A DNA stretch of 64,000 bases from Halobacillus halophilus (GCF_020171985.1 NZ_JAIVAL010000013.1:101099-165098), one strand, 5' to 3'; positions 36,046 through 45,710 are shown, numbered from the stretch's first letter. The notes: generated from the sequence alone by a model not told the origin. Numbers and translations are program-made.

Positions 36046-37179
36046 CTAATGCATGATCTCTATCGCTTCTGAGAGATCATAATCAGCAGGGTCAAGCTCT
36101 GTTTCCTGACCTAGAGCAAGTTTAGCAAGTTCAGAGCCCAGAAATGGACCGGAAGTTAACCCAGATGCCCCGAGACCATTAGCGGCCAGCAGTCCGGGAT
36201 GCTCTGGTACATAACCAAACACTGGAAGAAATCCAGGCGTAAATGGCCGGAATCCTACACGTGTCTCAAGAACGGAACTGTTATATAAGCCTGGAGCGTA
36301 GCTGAGTGTTTGGTCGAAGATTTCATGAATGGCTCCCGCAGTCGTCCGATTGTCAAATTCCGTATCATCTTCATGCGTGGATCCAGCGATAATTCTACCT
36401 CCGCCGAAAGCTAATAAATACTTATTGGTGGGAGGCATAACTACAGGCCATTCACTTGTATTTTTCTCAGCTAGTTTCAAATGGATAATTTGAGCCTTCT
36501 GGAACGTAACCTTAAAATCAATGCCTAAAGGAGTAAACAATTCTTTTGCCCACGCTCCTGCTGTCACGATCACTTGGTCGGCAGCATAGAACTGACTATC
36601 TACCTGGACACCTCTGATATCTTCCTTTTTATATACAAGAGAAGCTTCTCCTTTAACCAGAACAGCCCCATGCTTCTTGGCTGCATTAAGCAGAGCGTCT
36701 CTCATTAAGCGTCCATCCACTCGGGCCCCTCCACTTACATGTACCGCCCCATACTCCTCTGAAAGTACCGGAAAGAGCTTGTATGTTTCCGCAGGAGAAA
36801 GCCGAGTTACTTCTCCGATCTCAGGCGCATCTTCTCTCCGTTTTAACACTCTTTCTACCATCTTATCCAGCTTATCTTTATCGGTATGCAAACTGATCGC
36901 TCCGACTCTCTTGTAGCCTGTTTCTGCTTCTCCATCGTCCAGCAGCGACTGCACTAGTTCAGGATAATAATTAGCGCCTCCTCTGACAAGCTGATACCAC
37001 TTTTTATTTCGACGCTGAGAAAGCCACGGGCATACAATCCCGGCAGCCGCTTCGGTAGCCTGTCCCTGATCTTCTCGGTCTATAATAGTCACCTCAGCCC
37101 CTGTTTTTGCTAAGTGATATGCCGTTGAAGCACCAAGAATTCCTGCACCTACCACAATATATCTAGTCACATCTAACAC
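36046..37179 (-). CDS. FAD-dependent amino-acid oxidase/dehydrogenase (DAO family)
   Basis: About 377 residues. The N-terminal dinucleotide motif VVGAGILGASTAYHLA and IIDRE, the TEAAAGIVCPWLSQRR block and the C-terminal GFRPFTPGFLPVFG and NGLGASGLTSGP identify a D-amino acid dehydrogenase/glycine oxidase-type flavoenzyme. The substrate is likely a D- or N-methylated amino acid. The start is taken at a GTG six bases after AAGAGGA; the upstream ATG would place that site inside the gene. Confidence 0.87.
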   Translation of the reverse strand: MLDVTRYIVVGAGILGASTAYHLAKTGAEVTIIDREDQGQATEAAAGIVCPWLSQRRNKKWYQLVRGGANYYPELVQSLLDDGEAETGYKRVGAISLHTDKDKLDKMVERVLKRREDAPEIGEVTRLSPAETYKLFPVLSEEYGAVHVSGGARVDGRLMRDALLNAAKKHGAVLVKGEASLVYKKEDIRGVQVDSQFYAADQVIVTAGAWAKELFTPLGIDFKVTFQKAQIIHLKLAEKNTSEWPVVMPPTNKYLLAFGGGRIIAGSTHEDDTEFDNRTTAGAIHEIFDQTLSYAPGLYNSSVLETRVGFRPFTPGFLPVFGYVPEHPGLLAANGLGASGLTSGPFLGSELAKLALGQETELDPADYDLSEAIEIMH

Positions 37180-37357
37180 CCTGTTTCCTCTTAGATTCAC
37201 TAATCAGTTATTTTACAACAGATGAGAAGGTGTCTCAAACGTGAATATACCAGAAAGATCAACTCTCTTTCTTCAAAGCAGGCAGCTTTGTAAACAGGAC
37301 TGAGCACACGTGCTCCGTTAGCTATAACTTGCGAATGGACACATTTATTTTTGACTT

Positions 37358-37585
37358 TCAACTATGCTTGCAATATTCACAAAGATAACGGTAACACTGG
37401 TCTATGGTACTTACACAATCATGTACGTCTTCATTTTGTATTTCATATAGATTGAAATTATTTTTTGTGATTGTAAACGGGTGGATAGTGACCATACGGC
37501 AGTTATCATTGGAGAACCTTTGCAGTTCTAAATAAATAGGATCCCATTCATCTTCTACTATTTCAAACCAGCTGGCCTGCTCCAT
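37358..37585 (-). CDS. small hypothetical protein
   Basis: A 75-residue acidic soluble protein with four cysteines toward its C-terminus (DVHDCVSTIDQCYRYLCEYC). The ATG at 37585 follows AAAGGAGAG; a longer frame from 37606 would overlap that site. Family not recognised. Confidence 0.55.
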   Translation of the reverse strand: MEQASWFEIVEDEWDPIYLELQRFSNDNCRMVTIHPFTITKNNFNLYEIQNEDVHDCVSTIDQCYRYLCEYCKHS

Positions 37586-37648
37586 CTGACTCTCTCCTTT
37601 TACCAATTAAAACCCCTGTTAATTCACAATTAAGTACTTATATCTCTA

Positions 37649-38026
37649 TCAAATAAACTCTACTTCCCACTGATTATTTACGTAGAGACCAATAACCTCT
37701 GCCTGATAGCCCCATGACTGGACAAGCTCTACCGATTGCTTAATCTGATCTACTTTTTCTTCTCTAGGAACAGGGTTTCCTGCACAGTCATGGTGACCTA
37801 CGACTGCAATGACGTCAGAACCATGTTTATCACAGGAAATTCCTACTTTCGCCTGCATAGCTTCTAGATTTTCCTTTGATCCTTCAAGTAAATAACGAGT
37901 TGGTCCTGCTTCGGTAATCATATCTACGTATTCGGCATCGTACTTCTCCTTCATCCAATGGATGACTGGCAGCTGGACTCTTCCGTCCATGCAATTAATG
38001 GCTGTCACAAATTCTCTTTTGCTCAT
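37649..38026 (-). CDS. small carbonic-anhydrase-like protein
   Basis: A 125-residue protein with NCMDGR near residue 11 and GHHDCAGNP near residue 97. The Cys..Asp-x-Arg and His-x-x-Cys spacing is that of beta-carbonic anhydrase metal sites, in the short putative carbonic anhydrase family. Whether it hydrates CO2 is not known. AGGAGGTAA precedes the ATG. Confidence 0.8.
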   Translation of the reverse strand: MSKREFVTAINCMDGRVQLPVIHWMKEKYDAEYVDMITEAGPTRYLLEGSKENLEAMQAKVGISCDKHGSDVIAVVGHHDCAGNPVPREEKVDQIKQSVELVQSWGYQAEVIGLYVNNQWEVEFI

Positions 38027-38163
38027 AACATTACCTCCTGATATTTATATTCATCTAATAGTTTATCAAATCTAGCCGTAAATGGATGATCCTTTTTTAA
38101 AAGTATAGAACAGGCTGACTACATTAAGGTCAGCTGTTCTAATTAAACGTTTTATAATAGTCA

Positions 38164-39117
38164 TTATAACTGCTTACGAAGGTAATCGGCCAGTCCCATC
38201 GCGCAGACTTCAAAGTCTAAGCGTAATAATTCGAAAACGGGATGGTCTTCCGTTATGTTTTTTCCATTTAAATATTCCGCAATGCGTCTATGGAGCCGCT
38301 GCTCTATACCTGCGATTCCTTCGTTCTCGTTCCATGCTGTACGAGCTTCTTCCACAAAAATCGGAATCCACTCCATGACTTCGTCAAAAGCTTCTTCAGG
38401 ATTTTCAGTTTTACCAAAGTGGCCGAAAAACAGCCGCTTCGGGTTCATTGCGCGAAAACGCTCAATCGATTGCTTCATCGCTTCCGGATCAAATTGATTC
38501 GGTGATGTCGTAGGGAGAAAAAAAGTTAAGCCCTTATGTTCAGTTTGATGATAGCGAATGCCTGCAGTATCTCCAGTGAAAATACCCTGGCTTTTTGAAT
38601 CAAAGATTCCTAAGTGGTGTTTGGCGTGCCCGGGAGTATCATAAAAAGTTAAGCGTCGGTTCTTCTCAATATCCAGTGTCTCTCCATCCGCTTTCGTAAC
38701 TATTTTTTCTTCAGGAACAGGAAGAATGGGATCAAACAGCTGATCAAATTTATCCCCATATACAGCACGGGCCCCCGCAATCAGCTTGGAAGGATCAACT
38801 AAGTGCCGTTTTCCCCTTTCGTGCACAATAACTTTAGCATTTGGGCATTCCTGAAGCAGCAAGCCAGCCCCACCTGCATGATCCAGATGGATGTGAGTTA
38901 AAATAATATACTCCACCTGTTCAGCGGCGAGGGATAAATCCTTCAAGCCTTCAAGAATTCTTGGTACAGAAGGGCTGGGACCTGTTTCTACTAAAGTAAG
39001 CTTCTCTGACTGTAAGACATATGTACCTGTGCGGCCTTCAAACCCTAAGTCAAACCCATCAATTAAATAGATATCGTTTCCTAGTTCTATCGGTGCTTTC
39101 TTGTCCAATGTCTCCAC
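38164..39117 (-). CDS. MBL-fold metallohydrolase
   Basis: A 317-residue metallo-beta-lactamase-fold hydrolase with the full HxHxDH motif (THIHLDHAGG, His75-Asp79-His80), a later DTPGHAKHHLG histidine and FTGDTAGIR aspartate. Resembles B. subtilis YqgX/YtvA-neighbour lactonase-type hydrolases; substrate unknown. The GTG at 39117 has AAGGAAAGG upstream; the frame is open another 32 codons but that extension is not conserved in character. Alternative start: a TTG three codons later. Confidence 0.87.
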   Translation of the reverse strand: METLDKKAPIELGNDIYLIDGFDLGFEGRTGTYVLQSEKLTLVETGPSPSVPRILEGLKDLSLAAEQVEYIILTHIHLDHAGGAGLLLQECPNAKVIVHERGKRHLVDPSKLIAGARAVYGDKFDQLFDPILPVPEEKIVTKADGETLDIEKNRRLTFYDTPGHAKHHLGIFDSKSQGIFTGDTAGIRYHQTEHKGLTFFLPTTSPNQFDPEAMKQSIERFRAMNPKRLFFGHFGKTENPEEAFDEVMEWIPIFVEEARTAWNENEGIAGIEQRLHRRIAEYLNGKNITEDHPVFELLRLDFEVCAMGLADYLRKQL

Positions 39118-39237
39118 CTTACCTTTCCTTTTTCTACATTTTACTAAAATATGGATAGAATAACACCCTGGGTTCTGGATGTTTGTCACAAATTTTCCAT
39201 AGGTGAATATCATGGTTTTGTGAGGAGTTGATTAACA

Positions 39238-39612
39238 GTGACAGACGAAAGGAATATGTACCAGCAGCCGTCTACCATGAAACCTACTGAAAGCCAGTGC
39301 GAACAACACAAGTATTACCACGTCATGGTTACACTTGAGGACGGGAGCACAGTGGATGGAATTATCATTGATGTGAGAAATGATAAAATCACCATGCTGA
39401 TCAGTGAGGATGTCATGGTAGATGAAAAAGGTGAAGCTCAAAATTCAAGTTCAGACAATCGTCAATACGGTTATGGTGGTTATGGTCGAAGAAGAGCTCG
39501 TCGTTTCCGACGGTCTGTACTCCCTATTGCGGGATTAACTGCCCTTGCCCTTTTTCCTTACTTTACTCCTTATCCTTACTATCAGTATCCATATTATCCG
39601 TACTACTATTAA
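39238..39612 (+). CDS. hypothetical protein, Sm-like core with Arg patch and Tyr/Pro-rich tail
   Basis: A 124-residue protein starting at GTG, nine bases after GAGGAG. Residues 27-65 (YHVMVTLEDGSTVDGIIIDV..) look like an Sm/LSM beta barrel. Then a Gly/Tyr linker, an arginine cluster (RRRARRFRR), one hydrophobic helix, and a tail made of Pro and Tyr. Such tyrosine-rich tails occur in spore-coat-type proteins of Bacillaceae, but the role is unknown. Confidence 0.65.
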   Translation: MTDERNMYQQPSTMKPTESQCEQHKYYHVMVTLEDGSTVDGIIIDVRNDKITMLISEDVMVDEKGEAQNSSSDNRQYGYGGYGRRRARRFRRSVLPIAGLTALALFPYFTPYPYYQYPYYPYYY

Positions 39613-39677
39613 TCGTGAACCAGGCGGAAATCAGGGAATCTCTCCAAGTCTCCTCCCTGACTTCCGGAAAAATTAAA

Positions 39678-39722
39678 CCACCTCAGGTCATCCATAAAAT
39701 GGATGACCTGAGGTGGAATTTT
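39678..39722. terminator. bidirectional terminator hairpin, repeat family copy 3
   Basis: An 18-bp perfect stem, left arm 39678-39695, loop AAA, right arm 39699-39716, followed by a T-run. The core ACCTCAGGTCATCCAT is identical to copies at 2951 and 31406. Lies between the Sm-like gene and the convergent cydC. Confidence 0.9.
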
Positions 39723-39739
39723 TTGGATTCAGATTGCTT

Positions 39740-41449
39740 TTATCCGAAGATGGTTTTTTCAATTTGTTTCATTTCATAGAAGTAGCCTTGTTTTTGCATC
39801 AATTCGCGGTAAGTTCCTTTTTCCACTATCGTACCTTCATCCATCACAATAATCTGATCCATGACTTCAAGACCTGTAAGACGGTGACTAACCAGGATCA
39901 GAGTATCTCCCTCTGCCTGATTAAATAAACGTTCATAAATTTTCTGTTCAGTTAAAGCATCTATAGAAGAAGTAGGCTCATCCAGTATCCAGAGTGGTTC
40001 TCCTTTCAGCAACGCCCGTGCAATTGCCAGACGCTGTTTTTCTCCCCCAGAGAGATTTTCCCCCTTCTCAAAAACGGGATAGTCCAACTGGAAAGAACCA
40101 AGCTCTACGTCACGGAGGGCGTCCAGCATTTGCTCATCCGTCAGGTCATCTTTAGCTAATTGCAGGTTCTCCCGAACAGTACCATAAAAGAAGTGGTTTT
40201 CCTGCAGCACGACATTGCTTTTGCTCCAAACACTCTCTTGATCAATACGATCCAATGGGTGGTCATTTAAATGAATTTCCCCCTGGTCGGGGATATGAAT
40301 TTTTAATAGCAGCTGCAGTAATGTTGATTTACCTGACCCACTTGGACCGACGAGAGCGGTCTTGGAACCGGCTGGAATCTTCAAATTTACTTGCTGCAAA
40401 GTCTGCCGCTCTTCCTCAGGAAAACGAAAATCTACGCTGCTCAATTCAAATCCGTATGACTCCCCGCCGTCCAGATGCAGGCTTCCATGATCCTCCATCA
40501 TTTCATCGCCTATTGAAAATAGTCGTCCGGAAGCACGTTTACTGTCTTCTAAGTGACTCGGAAGGACGGCCATGGGTGTAGCATTTTCAAATACCGTCAG
40601 CGAAATCATCACTAGCATCGCTAAAAACAAGCCATTTAAGTCGCCTCGCGCAACTAGATAAGCTCCCAGTCCCAATACCACCCAGGAGATTAGTAAAGAC
40701 ACCAGCGTATTAACGGAATGGCTGAAGATTCTCTGCATACCTTCCCGCTCCTGTTCTCTAATATAAGAAGCAGAGGATTCATGCAGCCGCTCCTCTTTAG
40801 TCTCCAATTGCTGATAAATTTTCAAGTCACGGAATCCATAAAGAAATTCCGTTACATCTATCGATAATTCTCCTCGCGATTCCCTTACTCTATTTTCAAT
40901 CGTTCTCTGCCGTAAAGAAAATAAATAGGGAACAAACACTCCTGTAAGGACCAGCCCAAGAAGCAATACGATTGCAATTGACGTAGAAAAGATCGACGTA
41001 AACACAATCGTACTTAAAAAGATGACCACGAGAACTACCGGTGGATAATAGACCCTTAAGAAAAAGTTCTGCAGGCTTTCCACATCTCCCACAATCCGAG
41101 CCAGTAGATCACCACTCCTGTATTTTTGAAAAACACGCGGAGCATAAGGTTCAAGCTTTTCAAAAAAAGCCACTCGAATATTACTTAGCATCGTGAAAGT
41201 CGCGCGGTGGGAATAGTAACGCTCAGCGTAACGTCCCAAAGCCCTTGCAAATCCAAATAATTTCAAAAAGGCAATCAGCACCGTGAGCGCATATAGAGGC
41301 GGCACAAGAGCGGCTCTAGAAATCAAATAGCCACTTGAGGCAAAAAGACCGACAGCCGCCATTCCAGCTAAAAAACCAAACAAAATTGATAACAGAACAT
41401 CTTTTTTCTCCATTGCCACAAGCTTTATCAGTTGGCTGATGTCTTTCAT
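39740..41449 (-). CDS. cydC: thiol/haem ABC exporter subunit CydC
   Basis: Half-transporter of the CydDC complex, which exports cysteine/glutathione or handles haem and is needed to assemble cytochrome bd. The 569-residue protein has six membrane helices followed by an ATPase domain with Walker A GPSGSGKSTLL, signature LSGGEKQRLAIARALL and WILDEPTSS. Its start overlaps the cydD stop (ATGA). The oxidase genes are 37 kb away on the other strand. Confidence 0.93.
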   Translation of the reverse strand: MKDISQLIKLVAMEKKDVLLSILFGFLAGMAAVGLFASSGYLISRAALVPPLYALTVLIAFLKLFGFARALGRYAERYYSHRATFTMLSNIRVAFFEKLEPYAPRVFQKYRSGDLLARIVGDVESLQNFFLRVYYPPVVLVVIFLSTIVFTSIFSTSIAIVLLLGLVLTGVFVPYLFSLRQRTIENRVRESRGELSIDVTEFLYGFRDLKIYQQLETKEERLHESSASYIREQEREGMQRIFSHSVNTLVSLLISWVVLGLGAYLVARGDLNGLFLAMLVMISLTVFENATPMAVLPSHLEDSKRASGRLFSIGDEMMEDHGSLHLDGGESYGFELSSVDFRFPEEERQTLQQVNLKIPAGSKTALVGPSGSGKSTLLQLLLKIHIPDQGEIHLNDHPLDRIDQESVWSKSNVVLQENHFFYGTVRENLQLAKDDLTDEQMLDALRDVELGSFQLDYPVFEKGENLSGGEKQRLAIARALLKGEPLWILDEPTSSIDALTEQKIYERLFNQAEGDTLILVSHRLTGLEVMDQIIVMDEGTIVEKGTYRELMQKQGYFYEMKQIEKTIFG

Positions 41450-43185
41450 GCTGGCGTTCCTCCTTGCTGAAGCCGGACCATCTCTCTATATTCCGGATGG
41501 TTCTCCAATAATACTTCATGAGGTCCTAAAGCAGACAGATTCCCCTGATCTAAGAACAAGATCTGGTCGGCGTTTTTGATCGTGTGAAGACGATGCGCTA
41601 CTGTAATAACGGTTGACGTTTTAGAGAGCTCCTTCATAGATTCCTGCAAGATGCGCTCCGTCTTTAAATCAAGTCCCGTGGTGGGTTCATCGAAAAGGAT
41701 AACCGAAGGGCGCTTTAAAAAAGCTCTGGCGATGGCAAGTCTCTGCTTTTCCCCCCCTGAAAGTCCGCGGCCTGCCTCTCCAACAGGCGTTTCATAGCCG
41801 CGCTCCAGAGATTCAATAAGCTCTGCAATTCCCGCTCTCTGAGCAGCAGCTTTAATGTCATTCATTGAGTGATTACCACGTCCGCCAATCGCAATATTTT
41901 CAGCAATGGTTCCCGAGAATAAATAAGGATGCTGAGAAATATAACTGACTTCCTTAAACCATTCGTGCTCCTGGTAAAAGGAAAGAGCTTCCCCATTTAC
42001 TTTCACTCGCCCCTCTGAAGGCTGGATCAGCCCAGCTATCACATGAAGCAAGGTAGATTTACCTGAACCGCTTCTCCCGACAATCGCGGTTTGTGAATAT
42101 GCGGGAATCGTTGCCTGAATATTTTCCAGTGCAAATAACCCCTCTTCTTTTCCATAGCTGAATTGCACATGATCAAGTTCTAAAGATGGAGGCTTAGACC
42201 CTGCAGATAGTTTGCCTTCTCCCCACTCTACATAAGATTCCGTTTCATTCAGCTCCTCTGTCAGCTGATTGGCAGCACCCGAACTTCCACGTCCTGTATG
42301 AAATGCACTGCCGAAATCTTTAAGAGTTAAGTAAAATTCAGGGGCTAATACCAAAATGAAAAAAGCAGAGAAAAACGGAACGCTTTCATATACCACCAAA
42401 CGAATGGCAATTTCCAGTGCAATCAGACCAATGCTGAGCATGGATATAAACTCAAGCATAAGCGATGAAATGAAGGCTACCTTCAGAACACCCATCGTAG
42501 CATCCCGAAAGCCGAGGCTGCTCTTTTCTATTTCATCTTTCTGCTTCTGAGCTCTTCCAAATAGCTTTAACGTCGTTAAGCCTTGAAGCGTATCCAGGAA
42601 CTTACCGGAGAAAGCGGAAAGTTTCTCCATTTGTTCTTCTGACTTTTTCTTCGTCATCACTCCAACAATTGCCATAAAAAAAGGAATAAACGGAGCGGTA
42701 ATAAGCATGATAAGTCCGGAGTAAATATGCTGCGTAAACACCACAATGAGAATCATAAGCGGAATCACAGCCGTCTGAATCATTTGCGGTACGTAATTAC
42801 TAAAATAGCCGTCTATTTCGTCTACTGAATCCATAAGTACACTTACTTTACGACCCGACTGCCCTTTCAGAGATGCTTGAATAGGATTTCTTGAAAATTT
42901 TTGTATGATAGCCTGACGGTAGTGACTCTTTGCACGGGCGGCCATTTTCACACCGGTTCGACCATGGAGCCACGTAAACCCTGCCCGTCCAGCCAGCACA
43001 AGTAAAAGTCCAGCGAGCAGCGGAACAATGTCCTGAAACGATTGCTGCTCTAAAAAGATACGGTCCACAATGGCTACAAAAAAGTAAGCCTGTCCTATGA
43101 TCGTTCCACCAATGATAAGAGAAATGATGAACAAAGCCAGAATCACTTTTCTTTGACCAAAGGCTAATTTGCTCAAATGTTTCAT
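41446..43185 (-). CDS. cydD: thiol/haem ABC exporter subunit CydD
   Basis: First gene of the cydDC operon, 579 residues: six membrane helices, then an ATPase domain with Walker A GRSGSGKSTLLH, the LSGGEKQRLAIARAFL signature and ILFDEPTTGLD. GGAG precedes the ATG. A near-perfect Rex operator sits 27 bases upstream, so expression should rise when the NADH/NAD ratio is high (low oxygen). Confidence 0.93.
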   Translation of the reverse strand: MKHLSKLAFGQRKVILALFIISLIIGGTIIGQAYFFVAIVDRIFLEQQSFQDIVPLLAGLLLVLAGRAGFTWLHGRTGVKMAARAKSHYRQAIIQKFSRNPIQASLKGQSGRKVSVLMDSVDEIDGYFSNYVPQMIQTAVIPLMILIVVFTQHIYSGLIMLITAPFIPFFMAIVGVMTKKKSEEQMEKLSAFSGKFLDTLQGLTTLKLFGRAQKQKDEIEKSSLGFRDATMGVLKVAFISSLMLEFISMLSIGLIALEIAIRLVVYESVPFFSAFFILVLAPEFYLTLKDFGSAFHTGRGSSGAANQLTEELNETESYVEWGEGKLSAGSKPPSLELDHVQFSYGKEEGLFALENIQATIPAYSQTAIVGRSGSGKSTLLHVIAGLIQPSEGRVKVNGEALSFYQEHEWFKEVSYISQHPYLFSGTIAENIAIGGRGNHSMNDIKAAAQRAGIAELIESLERGYETPVGEAGRGLSGGEKQRLAIARAFLKRPSVILFDEPTTGLDLKTERILQESMKELSKTSTVITVAHRLHTIKNADQILFLDQGNLSALGPHEVLLENHPEYREMVRLQQGGTPA

Positions 43186-43211
43186 CTATATGAACTCCTA
43201 ACTGAAGCTAT

Positions 43212-43229
43212 TTGTGAATTAATTCACAC
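43212..43229. promoter_or_regulatory. Rex (redox repressor) operator
   Basis: TTGTGAATTAATTCACAC matches the Rex consensus TTGTGAA-N4-TTCACAA with a single change, just upstream of cydD. Confidence 0.85.
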
Positions 43230-43347
43230 ATTAATTTCATTATAATGCATCCTGTTCCAAACTTCTAAGGATAGAACTGATGAATTTATGACAATTTCTA
43301 TTCATTTTTTCCTTATCATTCGCGTCACATACCCTCGAAAGTCTGGA

Positions 43348-43875
43348 CTAACCTTCAGAATCGACGCACTTTAAGAAATCTCTGATTTCCTTCCTGCTTT
43401 TTAAAGCAATTATCTTTTTATCAGGGCTCATGCTTTGAAAAGCTTCCAGCCTCTTTTTCATTTTTTTCTTACGAGGGTGATAGGTGGTAACAATGAACTT
43501 AATAAATTCAAGATCCAGCTTCTCTTCACACCCCTCCCCCATGTCTGCACGCGTTTTTCCGCGGTGGAGCCACCACCTTTTAATGACACGGTAGAGACAA
43601 AGAAGAAGCGGAAGCTCCAGGTAAATAATAGTATCTGCATGGGAAGCCCTCAGGTCGTAGGTCGAACTATAATTCCCTTCAATAATCCAGGAGTCCCTTT
43701 CCACAACTTCCTCCTGCTTGCTTTTAAATTCTGGGAATCCTGCTTCAATCCAGCCTGGTTTCCAGTAAAAAGCATCTAGATGATAAACCCTTATATTTAG
43801 CTGGTCTCCCAACTGTCTGGCAAAGGTGGATTTTCCTGCTCCTGCAGAAATTCCCATCACCATAATCCGTTTCAA
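43348..43875 (-). CDS. P-loop small-molecule kinase (FlaR/adenylate-kinase-like)
   Basis: A 175-residue P-loop protein with Walker A GISAGAGKSTFA, the HLDAFYWKPGW segment and IIEGNYSSTYDLR, matching the DNA topology modulation FlaR-type/AAA-kinase group of Bacillaceae. True substrate unknown. It begins at TTG, eight bases after GGAGG. The C-terminal part is basic. Confidence 0.82.
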   Translation of the reverse strand: MKRIMVMGISAGAGKSTFARQLGDQLNIRVYHLDAFYWKPGWIEAGFPEFKSKQEEVVERDSWIIEGNYSSTYDLRASHADTIIYLELPLLLCLYRVIKRWWLHRGKTRADMGEGCEEKLDLEFIKFIVTTYHPRKKKMKKRLEAFQSMSPDKKIIALKSRKEIRDFLKCVDSEG

Positions 43876-43993
43876 TCCTTTCCCCTCCGTTCATAAACCG
43901 AATAATTTTCTAACGATTCCATTTCTGCTCCAGGATGGCGTATAGATGCGACTCTCTCCAGGAATTCAACATTCACCACCTGCTTTCCTATCC

Positions 43994-44446
43994 TTATAAA
44001 GAACTTCGATATGTTTCCAGGATCAACCTTGCTCTCTCATCTAATTTTTCAGGCAGATCCTCATAAGAGAAATAGCATAATCTCAAACTCTCAGGATCAT
44101 TTATTTTTAAAGTCCCTTCTATATTAGTACCCAGGAATACACTGATAATATTGTAGACTTCATCTCCGTTTGGGTATTGAAAATAAAGTTCCTTTCCAGA
44201 TATAGTCCCAAGGGGCAGATATTTCAAGGCAACAAGCCCTGTTTCTTCATGCAGCTCTCTTTCTGCCGTTTCAAGGAAACTCTCACCTGGCTCCATCGCT
44301 CCTCCGGGCAGACCCCATTCCTTTGTATCCGACCTGAATTGGAACAAAATTTTACCATCTGGATTCTGAAGCAAGACTGTAGACCCCGCAATAATTAAGG
44401 GGCGGGTTCCAATGAGATTTCTCAAATCTTTTACATAGTCTTTCAC
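43994..44446 (-). CDS. NUDIX hydrolase
   Basis: A 150-residue nucleotide-diphosphate hydrolase with a full NUDIX box (GAMEPGESFLETAERELHEE) at about residues 48-70, so the metal-binding REXXEE residues are intact. The front half has VLLQNPDGKILFQFRS. Substrate unknown. GTG start with AAGGGATG ahead. Confidence 0.9.
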   Translation of the reverse strand: MKDYVKDLRNLIGTRPLIIAGSTVLLQNPDGKILFQFRSDTKEWGLPGGAMEPGESFLETAERELHEETGLVALKYLPLGTISGKELYFQYPNGDEVYNIISVFLGTNIEGTLKINDPESLRLCYFSYEDLPEKLDERARLILETYRSSL

Positions 44447-44550
44447 TATTTCACATCCCTTCTTCGTATTTTATTTTCTACGAGTCTGACCAACGTTTGT
44501 TTCAAGTTTTGGTTATCAAGTTAATTCAGGGTATTTATTCCCATGAAAAT

Positions 44551-44582
44551 CCCCATCCCAAGAGCTTACTCTTGGGATGGGG
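44551..44582. repeat. isolated perfect 14-bp hairpin
   Basis: CCCCATCCCAAGAG is followed by CTTA and CTCTTGGGATGGGG. No T-run follows, so it is not a standard terminator. It resembles the subterminal hairpins of IS200/IS605-type elements but no transposase or guide ORF is near. Confidence 0.7.
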
Positions 44583-44672
44583 CAATAGCGCAGTGCCGCA
44601 GAATGGGGAGTTTACCCGCAGACATACTCGCCTGATCTATTCTACTTCTTTCAGAAAGCTCTACCCTTTTTA

Positions 44673-45458
44673 TCAGTCCGACTTCCATCCCTCTATTAAG
44701 AAAGGGAAGAATTCTGGAACTCGGCGGCGGAAGTGAGTGTAGTTATGCTCCCCACCATCAATAATCTTGAATTTAGAAGGTTCGATCTTATGCTTTACTA
44801 TATCGTACATGCGTTGATTTGATTCTATGAACCCCTGATTAATCGTTTCCTCATCACTCCCTGCTTCCAGAGTTCCGCAATCAACATAATACCTTTCCAC
44901 AGTAGATAAATCAGCGCTATGAGCAAGTATTTCCATTTCCTCCTGATTACGAAAAAAAGCAGATGATATGGCTGCCGCTCTTTTGAAGAGGCTTGGATAT
45001 TTACACATAGCATAAGTGGAAATTAAACCACCTAGTGAAATTCCAGCCATGGCTGATTGATCCAGGTTAGTGGAGTAGTTTTGATCAATATACGGCTTTA
45101 ACTCCTGTACAACAAATTCTATGTACTGTTTTCCGCCTCCCCCGATCCGACTTTCATCTTTCATCATGTCACGGCTGTATTGTCCATTTTCCCATGCACA
45201 GTATTCGACTTTTCTCTGTTCTCCAGGCTTCGAATCTATTCCAACCACAATGACTTCAAGCTTATTTCGATCTAAAAAGTGTTCTAAGTTCAGGGATATG
45301 CCCCCTATAGCTGATTGATCGCGAAAAACGTTTTGACCATCATGCATATAAACAACAGGATAGCTTTTTCCTTTTTCACCATAATCATCTGGTGTATAGA
45401 CTCTGACTGTTCGTGAATCATTTAAACACTTGGAGTTAATTGAAAAAACTTTTAGCAT
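44673..45458 (-). CDS. alpha/beta-hydrolase esterase (Fes/esterase D-like)
   Basis: A 261-residue esterase of the enterochelin-esterase/YbbA type. YMHDGQNVF is the oxyanion region, AGISLGGLIS carries the nucleophile serine, and the catalytic histidine is in GGEHNYTHFRR. No signal peptide, so it acts in the cytoplasm. It could release iron from siderophores as homologues do, but no siderophore genes are adjacent here. Confidence 0.87.
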   Translation of the reverse strand: MLKVFSINSKCLNDSRTVRVYTPDDYGEKGKSYPVVYMHDGQNVFRDQSAIGGISLNLEHFLDRNKLEVIVVGIDSKPGEQRKVEYCAWENGQYSRDMMKDESRIGGGGKQYIEFVVQELKPYIDQNYSTNLDQSAMAGISLGGLISTYAMCKYPSLFKRAAAISSAFFRNQEEMEILAHSADLSTVERYYVDCGTLEAGSDEETINQGFIESNQRMYDIVKHKIEPSKFKIIDGGEHNYTHFRRRVPEFFPFLIEGWKSD

Positions 45459-45615
45459 CTACTTCCGCACGCCCCTTCATCACTATGACTTATCATTCTC
45501 TTACGTTATATTTCGTGTACATTTTCACGGCTTCCTTTTTCCTATTCCCCATTATTCAGAATAATAGAATTGTATAATCAAAATCAGGAAGGAAGTACCT
45601 TTCCTTTTTCTATAC

Positions 45616-45641
45616 GCTTAACAAATCAAATTTAAGGGAAG
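45616..45641 (+). promoter_or_regulatory. sigma-B-like promoter of the glycosyltransferase operon
   Basis: GCTTAA at 45616-45621 and GGGAAG at 45636-45641 with a 14-base spacer resemble GTTTAA/GGGWAW. The homologous B. subtilis gene csbB is named for sigma-B control. Confidence 0.45.
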
Positions 45642-45710
45642 ATGTTAGAGGAAAAAAAGAAAAGGAAGTATAATCATGGCTCCTTGACCATGTAATCTTG
45701 AGGTGAAAGA

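Noticed and set aside
44551..44582. Hairpin as an ordinary terminator for the esterase or NUDIX gene
   Set aside because: It is downstream of the minus-strand esterase gene but has no T-run on either side and is over 90 bases away.
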